In this document: in pieces, positions 34,885 to 40,040 of the stretch
Position numbering within the stretch: position 1 is the stretch's first letter
How the letters are laid out: every line of letters starts with the position of its first letter
From: an uncultured Lachnospiraceae bacterium
GTDB taxonomy: Bacteria; Bacillota; Clostridia; Lachnospirales; Lachnospiraceae
Length of the DNA: 40,040 nt
Assembly (NCBI GenBank): GCA_910584945.1
Contig: CAJUDY010000036.1
Span: 1-40,040 of the forward strand
Direction of reading: 5' to 3'
The notes under the pieces: model-generated
The model's database searches: none
Seen by the model: the letters and a program-made list of their open reading frames with translations, nothing else
Told to the model about the DNA's origin: nothing
Translations under genes and position numbers: made by a program

Positions 34885-36162
34885 TCATTTTTCTATGGTG
34901 ATCACGGTGTTCATATCGTAGAATCCCACCGTGTCCTTGTCGGACAGAACCGTCATGCCCACCAGATCGTACAGCCTGTGGTACACCTTGAACTCGTCCC
35001 CTTCATATCCGGTGCAGCCCAGGGAGATCAGGTAATCCCCGCCCTGCAGGTCGATCCTCTGGGTGTAGGTCACAATCCGGATCTCTCCCGCCTCCACCGT
35101 CCCGGTCTCCACCCGCTCGAACATGCTGTTGGTCCCGGTGATGTCGGTTCCCTGCTTGTTCCGGATGGTGATGGTGAAAATGGGGTTCTTGATCCGGCTG
35201 TGAAAATAAAGCTTTGCCTTGACCTGACAGGTGGAGCCCTTCTCGATGATCCCGGAAAACTGTCCGTACTGGTCGATGATGCCAAAATCCACGATCTCCG
35301 CCTGCTTTTCTCCGTAATCCAGAAGGGTGGGATTCACTTCAAAATGATCCTTCCAGGCTTTCCCCTCCTCCGTGTGCTGATGAATCGTGCTTTTTTCGCT
35401 CACATCCTCCAGGGTCTCCTCGTCCAGCTGATGGACCAGAAGCTTCTTATACATATTGACCATATCTTTTGGGGAGCCTTCCGCCAGCTTCACCCCTTTA
35501 TTCAAAAGTACCACCCGGTCGCAGTACTTGGCGATGCTGGTCAGATCGTGGCTGACGAAGAGAATGGTCTTGCCCAGCTTCTTGAACTCCTCGAACTTAT
35601 GGTAACATTTTGCCTGAAAAAACACGTCCCCCACCGACAGCGCCTCGTCCACGATCAGAATCTCCGGATCGATATTGATAGCCACGGCAAAAGCCAGCCG
35701 CACAAACATGCCGCTGGAATAAGTTTTGACCGGCTGATGGATGAACTCTCCGATATCCGCAAAGTCCAGAATGTCCTGCAGGCGCTCGTCAATCTCTTTC
35801 TCCGAGAAGCCCAGCATCGTTCCGTTGAGATATACGTTCTCCAGACCGGTGTACTCCATATTGAACCCGGCTCCAAGCTCCAGAAGGGCCGAGATTCGTC
35901 CGTTGATCTCCATCTCTCCCTCGGTGGCGCTTAAGACCCCGGTGATAATTTTCAAAATCGTCGATTTGCCGGAGCCGTTGACCCCGATGATCCCCACCGT
36001 CTCTCCCTGATGGATGGTCATGCTCACATCTCTGAGGGCGTAGTGCTCACGATAGCACTTTTTCTTCGTCAGTCCCAGAGAATCCTTGAGACGGTCCCGG
36101 TTCCGGTTATATAACTTATAAATCTTTGTAATATGCTCTAATTTAATCGCTTCACTGTTCAA
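34885..36162 (-). CDS. Polysaccharide ABC exporter ATPase with C-terminal binding domain (Wzt-like)
   Basis: This is the ATP-binding subunit of an ABC-2 glycan exporter (425 residues). Walker A GVNGSGKST, Q-loop region, signature YSSGM, Walker B ILIVDEALSVGD and switch VSHD are all present in about residues 15-245. The remaining 150 residues form a beta-sandwich-like domain (IFTITIRNKQGTDITGTNS; YLISLGCTGYEGDEFKVYHR) like the Wzt C-terminal domain that recognises a modified chain end. I choose the TTG at 36162 because AAGGAGG lies 8 bases before it; the ATG at 36180 precedes that site and has no RBS. It pairs with the permease upstream across the family C element. Confidence 0.92.
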   Translation of the reverse strand: MNSEAIKLEHITKIYKLYNRNRDRLKDSLGLTKKKCYREHYALRDVSMTIHQGETVGIIGVNGSGKSTILKIITGVLSATEGEMEINGRISALLELGAGFNMEYTGLENVYLNGTMLGFSEKEIDERLQDILDFADIGEFIHQPVKTYSSGMFVRLAFAVAINIDPEILIVDEALSVGDVFFQAKCYHKFEEFKKLGKTILFVSHDLTSIAKYCDRVVLLNKGVKLAEGSPKDMVNMYKKLLVHQLDEETLEDVSEKSTIHQHTEEGKAWKDHFEVNPTLLDYGEKQAEIVDFGIIDQYGQFSGIIEKGSTCQVKAKLYFHSRIKNPIFTITIRNKQGTDITGTNSMFERVETGTVEAGEIRIVTYTQRIDLQGGDYLISLGCTGYEGDEFKVYHRLYDLVGMTVLSDKDTVGFYDMNTVITIEK

Positions 36163-36190
36163 TTTTGCGTCCTCCTTCATTCTACAGCCT

Positions 36191-36321
36191 GATGCGGACA
36201 GATTTTCCTGAAAGACCCATTGAGAGGCGCCGGTCCTTAGGGTGCGTCTTTTGCACCCTTAGTACCGCTGCGTCCTCTCACTAAGCGCAAGCGGGGTCTG
36301 GAAGGATGATCTGTCCGAATC
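36191..36321. repeat. Family C nested long hairpin
   Basis: This 131-bp element fills the gap between the exporter permease and ATPase genes. Nested pairing: 36191-36209 with 36303-36321 (16 of 19, one more U-G in plus sense); AGACCC (36213-36218) with GGGTCT (36294-36299); TGAGAGG (36221-36227) with CCTCTCA (36274-36280); and GTCCTTAGGGTGC (36233-36245) with GCACCCTTAGTAC (36253-36265) around a GTCTTTT loop. The apical hairpin resembles the ACTTTTGCAC hairpin of family B. No protein frame of interest crosses it. Confidence 0.65.
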
Positions 36322-36355
36322 GGGCGTCCGGATGGCATAAACACGAAAAGCAACG

Positions 36356-37171
36356 TCACAGTACATCTGCAAAATGCACTTTTAACCTCCGGAACACCTG
36401 ACTTCCGACCGCCCAGATGAGAACCGTCGCCGCCCAGAAGTAAACGTGCATCCATCCAAGCCCCACGATGGAATCCGTCTGAAAGAGAGCGGCCCGATAG
36501 CCGTAGACAATATAACACAGTGGATTCAGCTTCAACACAATCAAGATCGGATACTTGGCCAGCAGATCCTCCAGGGACCACATAATCGGCGTCATCCAGA
36601 TGCCCACCTGCAAAAAGATGTTGATGATCTGGCTCAAATCCCGAAAAAAAACCACAAGCGCGCTGGTCAGCATGCAGACCCCCGTGACAAAGACCATCAG
36701 GCTGACGCTGAAGTAGACCACCGCCAGCGTATGAAGCCCCGGATAGTAGCCATACAAAGCAAAGAGCAGAATCATAAACAACACAAAAAAAACATGGATA
36801 AACAGCGCCGCAATCGTCTTGACCAAAGGCAGAATGTTGATGTTAAAAACCACCTTCTTGACCAGATAATGATATTCCAGCAGCGCGTTCGTTCCATTGC
36901 TTAAACTCTCTGAAAAATAGAACCAGGGCACGATGCCGCTGACCAGCCACAGCACAAACGGCACATGAATCCCCTGCTTTAATTCCGCGGTCGCATTGTT
37001 TAATCCAATCTGAAAGACGAACCAGTACACCAGTACGATCACCACCGGCTGGACCATTGCCCAGAGTACGCCAAAATAAGACCCCGCGTACCGGGTCTTA
37101 AAATCATTCCTGGAAAGCTTCCAGATCAGCTTTCGGTTCTTCCAAAAATCCTGAAACATATGGTCCGCCAT
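36356..37171 (-). CDS. Polysaccharide ABC-2 exporter permease (Wzm/TagG-like)
   Basis: A 271-residue membrane subunit that carries a lipid-linked glycan across the membrane. It starts with an amphipathic stretch and the family block LIWKLSRNDFKTRYAGSYFGVLWAMVQP. Six helices follow, at about 33-57 (VQPVVIVLVYWFVF), 66-90 (VLWLVSGIVPWFYFSES), 110-130, 140-165, 178-196 and 240-258. The ATG at 37171 has AAGGAGG 7 bases upstream; the open frame to 37264 overlaps rfbC and is spurious. It is 11 bases after rfbC and works with the Wzt-like ATPase. Confidence 0.93.
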   Translation of the reverse strand: MADHMFQDFWKNRKLIWKLSRNDFKTRYAGSYFGVLWAMVQPVVIVLVYWFVFQIGLNNATAELKQGIHVPFVLWLVSGIVPWFYFSESLSNGTNALLEYHYLVKKVVFNINILPLVKTIAALFIHVFFVLFMILLFALYGYYPGLHTLAVVYFSVSLMVFVTGVCMLTSALVVFFRDLSQIINIFLQVGIWMTPIMWSLEDLLAKYPILIVLKLNPLCYIVYGYRAALFQTDSIVGLGWMHVYFWAATVLIWAVGSQVFRRLKVHFADVL

Positions 37172-37182
37172 CGGATTCCTCC

Positions 37183-37734
37183 TTACCTTACAAGCTCCCG
37201 GATACCGCCCCACTTCTGATCCTTTTCTGACATGATAAGCTCCATCCCCTCTGGAATCGGCCACTCCACCCCGATATCCGGATCATCATAGGCCAGTCCG
37301 CCCTCGTCATTCGGATGATAGAAGTCCGTGCACTTATACACAAACTCCGCCGTATCCGACAACACCAGAAAACCATGGGCAAAATTTTTCGGTATAAAAA
37401 ACTGCTTCTTATTCTCCGCAGACAAGATCACCCCATGCCATTTCCCATAAGTTGCCGACCCCGGCCGCAAGTCCACCGCCACGTCAAACACTTCCCCTTT
37501 GATGACCCGCACCAGCTTGTCCTGGGGATAATGAATCTGAAAATGCAGCCCCCGCAGCACGCCCTTCTTCGAAGCCGACTGGTTGTCCTGCACAAACTCC
37601 ATATCAATCCCCGCGTCCACATAATCCTTATAATTATATGTCTCCATAAAATATCCCCGCTCATCCCCAAACACCGTCGGAGTAATCACCTTCAACCCCT
37701 CAATCTCACAAGTCTCCACCAAAATCTTACCCAT
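37183..37734 (-). CDS. rfbC: dTDP-4-dehydrorhamnose 3,5-epimerase
   Basis: This cupin enzyme of 183 residues performs the third step of dTDP-L-rhamnose synthesis, epimerising dTDP-4-keto-6-deoxyglucose at C3 and C5. The family blocks are DERGYFMETYN, FVQDNQSASKKGVLRGLHFQ (with the catalytic His in RGLHFQ), KLVRVIKGEVFDVAVDLR, and FFIPKNFAHGFLVLSD, followed by YKCTDFYHP. Length is normal. The ribosome site AGGAGAG precedes the ATG. It is co-transcribed with rfbA upstream. The rfbB and rfbD genes are not in the window. Confidence 0.97.
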   Translation of the reverse strand: MGKILVETCEIEGLKVITPTVFGDERGYFMETYNYKDYVDAGIDMEFVQDNQSASKKGVLRGLHFQIHYPQDKLVRVIKGEVFDVAVDLRPGSATYGKWHGVILSAENKKQFFIPKNFAHGFLVLSDTAEFVYKCTDFYHPNDEGGLAYDDPDIGVEWPIPEGMELIMSEKDQKWGGIRELVR

Positions 37735-37781
37735 ACTCTCTCTCCTATCTCTCTCAATTTATCTATCTCTCCACACAAAGC

Positions 37782-37804
37782 GGCGAAGCCCGCAACCCTT
37801 CGCC
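37782..37804. other. Hairpin abutting family A copy 2
   Basis: GGCGAAG (37782-37788) and CTTCGCC (37798-37804) form a perfect 7-bp stem with a 9-base loop that touches the outer stem of family A copy 2. Nothing equivalent is seen beside copy 1, so it is probably separate from the conserved element. Confidence 0.45.
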
Positions 37805-37985
37805 CGGCCGGGAACGGGTGCCGTCGGGAACCCTTTCAGGCTATGGAGATGAGACTCAAAAAATGTGGAGGCCCACACGCCGACACATTTTTCGCCCTCA
37901 GAGGCTCATCGGAATGCCCAGCCGTCCGGGTTCCCGGCGGCACCCGCTCCCCGGGCCCACAAGGACTCCCGGCTTCTCCTCACAG
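37805..37985. repeat. Family A structured element, copy 2 (candidate RNA)
   Basis: This direct-orientation partner of 13291-13474 lies in the rfbA-rfbC spacer. It has the outer stem CGGGTGCCGTCGGGAACCC (37815-37833) with 37928-37946 (18 of 19 Watson-Crick plus one U-G), GGCT/AGCC, the middle stem GATGAG-a-CTC (37848-37857) with GAG-g-CTCATC (37901-37910), and the inner stem AAAAATGTG/CACATTTTT (37859-37867 with 37884-37892). Compared with copy 1 the middle stem has three changed positions on each side, all still paired, and the outer stem is largely different in sequence yet complementary. Homology extends to CTCACAG at 37979. Confidence 0.75.
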
Positions 37986-37998
37986 TCTCCCGCCTTCC

Positions 37999-38868
37999 TC
38001 AAAGCCCATTGGCCACATCCACCAGATACTGCCCGTACGCCGTCTTCATCAGTGGCTCCGCCAGCTTCAAAAGCTGCTCTTTATCAATGAACTTCCTTCG
38101 GAACGCGATCTCCTCAATGCAGGAAATATACAGCCCCTGCCTCTTCTGAAAAGCCGCCACAAAGTCCGCCGCGTCCAGAAGCGCATCGTGATTCCCCGTA
38201 TCCAGCCAGGCAAAGCCCCGTCCAAGGGTCTCTACCCGCAGGGTCCCCCTTCTCAGATACTCGTTGTTGATGCTGGTAATCTCGATCTCTCCCCGAGCGG
38301 AAGGCTTCACATGCTTCGCGATCTCTACCACGTCATTGTCGTAAAAGTAAAGCCCCGGCACCGCGTAGTTGGACTTCGGATGCTCCGGCTTCTCCTCAAT
38401 GGAGATGGCCATTCCCTCTTCGTCGAACTCCACCACGCCGTACTCTCTGGGATCTCTCACATAATACCCGAAGATCGTCGCGCCGCTCTCGTGAGACGCC
38501 ACCCTTTTGAGCACCTGGGAAAAGCTCTGTCCGTAGAAAATATTGTCTCCCAGAATCAGCGCCACGCTGTCCGTCCCGATAAAATCCGCGCCGATGAGAA
38601 AGGCGTCCGCCAGTCCCCTCGGCTGATCCTGCACCTCATAAGCAAACCGCATGCCAAGCTGGCTTCCGTCTCCTAAAAGCTCCTGAAATACCGGCAGATC
38701 CCTCGGCGTGGAGATGATCAGCACCTCCCGTATCCCCGCCAGCATCAGAATCGACAGGGGATAGTAAATCATGGGCTTATCATAGACCGGCATGATCTGC
38801 TTGGACACCGCCTTGGTCAGAGGATACAGCCTGGTGCCCGATCCCCCCGCTAATATAATTCCTTTCAT
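37999..38868 (-). CDS. rfbA: Glucose-1-phosphate thymidylyltransferase
   Basis: The first enzyme of dTDP-L-rhamnose synthesis (289 residues), making dTDP-glucose from dTTP and glucose-1-phosphate. The nucleotide loop is KGIILAGGSGTRLYPLT, followed by KQIMPVYDKPMIYYPLS, the metal block LILGDNIFYG, and GVVEFDEEG, SIEEKPEHPKSNYAV, and GRGFAWLDTGNHDALLDA. The RBS AGAAGGAGG is 10 bases before the ATG. It is the second gene of the block, 4 bases after the beta-propeller-like gene. Its product, with RfbC, feeds rhamnose to the rhamnosyltransferase-like GT2 proteins. Confidence 0.97.
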   Translation of the reverse strand: MKGIILAGGSGTRLYPLTKAVSKQIMPVYDKPMIYYPLSILMLAGIREVLIISTPRDLPVFQELLGDGSQLGMRFAYEVQDQPRGLADAFLIGADFIGTDSVALILGDNIFYGQSFSQVLKRVASHESGATIFGYYVRDPREYGVVEFDEEGMAISIEEKPEHPKSNYAVPGLYFYDNDVVEIAKHVKPSARGEIEITSINNEYLRRGTLRVETLGRGFAWLDTGNHDALLDAADFVAAFQKRQGLYISCIEEIAFRRKFIDKEQLLKLAEPLMKTAYGQYLVDVANGL

Positions 38869-38872
38869 CTCT

Positions 38873-39886
38873 CTAATGTCCTCCTTCTATTTCTAATGTG
38901 CGGAACAGAAGATCGCAGTCCGTCAGAAAATTCCTGGCAAACAGAAAACCAAGCTGCCCCTGTATCTCTTTTACCTCGTAGAGCCGCACAGACCGGTTGT
39001 CCGGCATGTCTGAAAGCTGATAGGTGCTGATCGGCTCAAACTCCGGCGTATAATCCGCATAATAGACTGACGCTCCCTGGTAGCTCTCTCCCACGCAGGC
39101 ATAGTCGCTGCTCAAATAGAGCCTCCAGCCTTCTTTTGTGCGCTCGCAGGAAGCCATCTCATTGTCCGCCGCCGCGGGCAGCAGCTCCTTTGGCTCGCTC
39201 CAGGTCGCTCCCTTATCCCCGGAAGTCATGACGCAGATGGCCGAAGGGCCCTTGTCGTACTGCTCCATCTCAAAAAAATAATAAAACGTGCCGTCCACGC
39301 ACCGAAGATCCCCGTCCTCCAGATTCTGCTTCCGGCTGATGACGTCCGTCACCGGCTCCCACTTTTCCAGATCCTTCGACCGGTACAGACGCACCGTATA
39401 CGTGCCGTTCTCCCCCTCCGGATCCGGATTGTTGACGGTTCCTTCGATCAGGGTATGGGTCAGATACCAGGTATCCCCGTCCGCCAGAAGGATCGGATCA
39501 ATGGCCAGCGTGTTTGTCGTCAATGCGATCCGGTCTTCCAGCAGCTCGAAATCCTTTGAAGCGGCAAGCTTCAGGATATGCGTCTCATTGTCGTGATTGC
39601 TGTAGACCACTGCCGGACCGTCCAAAGCCGCATCCGGCTCCCCCTCCTGTACATAGATCCAGGAAGCGCTAAGACCGTCGTACTGCTTCACCACATTTCC
39701 TTCAAGGTCCAGGATCTGAATCCCTTCCTCCACGCTGGTGATGATATGCTCTCCCAAAAATTTCGCGTCCGCGTTGTGATACTCCGGCAGGGTAAATCCA
39801 TTCTCCTCCGCCTTTGTCCTCCCCATCGACAACGCCAGGAGTCCCAGCAGCACCCCGCACAGAGGAATCCCGATCTCTCTTCTCAT
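38873..39886 (-). CDS. Secreted beta-propeller-like protein (GH43/sialidase-like fold)
   Basis: The first gene of the polysaccharide block, 337 residues. A signal peptide (MRREIGIPLCGVLLGLLALSMGRTKA) precedes repeated beta-rich blades. Recurrent motifs include DPILLADGDTWYLTHT, VRLYRSKDLEKWEPVTDV, DGDLRCVDGTFYYFFE, ICVMTSGDKGATWSEPKEL (Asp-box-like, as in sialidases) and GWRLYLSSDY. This suggests a five-bladed propeller such as GH43, but I cannot assign the catalytic acids with confidence. It may process or bind the glycan outside the cell. Start: ATG 39886 fits the promoter with a short leader and AGAGGAAGG about 12 bases upstream; ATG 39916 would be almost leaderless. Confidence 0.75.
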   Translation of the reverse strand: MRREIGIPLCGVLLGLLALSMGRTKAEENGFTLPEYHNADAKFLGEHIITSVEEGIQILDLEGNVVKQYDGLSASWIYVQEGEPDAALDGPAVVYSNHDNETHILKLAASKDFELLEDRIALTTNTLAIDPILLADGDTWYLTHTLIEGTVNNPDPEGENGTYTVRLYRSKDLEKWEPVTDVISRKQNLEDGDLRCVDGTFYYFFEMEQYDKGPSAICVMTSGDKGATWSEPKELLPAAADNEMASCERTKEGWRLYLSSDYACVGESYQGASVYYADYTPEFEPISTYQLSDMPDNRSVRLYEVKEIQGQLGFLFARNFLTDCDLLFRTLEIEGGH

Positions 39887-39924
39887 CCTAAGCCGCGCCC
39901 TTCCTCTGCAATTCATATTGGATG

Positions 39925-39953
39925 ATTATAACATTATTGCACAATTATTACAA
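39925..39953 (-). promoter_or_regulatory. Promoter of the polysaccharide operon
   Basis: On the minus strand TTGTAA (39948-39953), a 17-base spacer and a perfect TATAAT (39925-39930). Transcription would begin near 39915-39918, giving a leader of about 30 bases before the ATG at 39886. I see no other strong promoter before the terminator at 19112, so it may drive all 16 genes. The 87 bases upstream (39954-40040) show nothing I can name. Confidence 0.7.
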
Positions 39954-40040
39954 GTACCATGGATTTTTCCAAAAAAACATGTTATATTTACTATGAAACA
40001 CAACCTTCCGGGTAGCCAAAAAAGCGCAGACTGCCCCTGT

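Noticed and set aside
37805..37956. Ordinary terminator after rfbA.
   Set aside because: No T-run follows on either strand, the structure is multi-stemmed, and rfbC lies directly downstream in the same operon.

Overview
The window looks like a chromosomal segment of a Firmicute, most likely a gut Lachnospiraceae (Clostridia). The evidence is the GC-rich coding style with AGGAGG-type ribosome sites, a class I heat-shock operon hrcA-grpE-dnaK-dnaJ with a CIRCE operator, a YesM/YesN-type two-component pair tied to a CUT1 sugar transporter, and several hairpin-rich intergenic repeats. Every gene I accept is on the minus strand, so the biological order runs from high to low coordinates. I saw no tRNA, rRNA, CRISPR array or insertion sequence.

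Layout, in transcription order. (1) 39.95 to 19.1 kb: one co-directional block of 16 genes with a promoter at 39925-39953 and a terminator at 19112-19137. It encodes a secreted beta-propeller-like protein, RfbA and RfbC (dTDP-rhamnose), an ABC polysaccharide exporter (permease plus ATPase with a C-terminal sugar-binding-type domain), a methyltransferase-kinase fusion resembling the O-antigen chain terminator WbdD, three GT2 proteins, an SGNH esterase, GtrA, a purple-acid-phosphatase-like lipoprotein, CotH kinase, a VTC polyphosphate polymerase-type protein, DUF4956, a WcaJ-type initiating phosphoglycosyltransferase and an LCP ligase. A reasonable model is synthesis of a rhamnose-containing wall glycan on undecaprenyl phosphate, capping with phosphate and methyl groups, ABC export, and attachment to peptidoglycan. 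(2) 19.1 to 17.3 kb: a rhamnosyltransferase-like GT2 and a TPR lipoprotein, translationally coupled. (3) 17.3 to 11.8 kb: hrcA-grpE-dnaK-dnaJ, with an unusually long dnaK-dnaJ spacer. (4) 11.6 to 1.4 kb: a xylo-oligosaccharide-type operon with binding protein, two permeases, sensor kinase, AraC-type regulator, GH120 beta-xylosidase, GH5 glucanase and a decayed GH43 gene. (5) 1.1 kb to the start: an AT-richer tail with a gene remnant, an internally duplicated unknown protein and a partial membrane protein.

The most unusual content is intergenic. Family A, two direct copies of about 180 bp (13291-13474 and 37805-37985), has nested stems whose sequences differ between copies but keep their pairing, including three compensatory pairs in one 6-bp stem. 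Family B is a 152-bp element present twice in opposite orientations (1114-1265 and 32579-32730). Family C (36191-36321) is a single long nested hairpin between the exporter genes. The dnaK leader carries another long hairpin and shares a 20-bp pre-RBS motif with a glycosyltransferase 17 kb away. I consider families A to C candidate structured RNAs or REP-like mobile hairpins.
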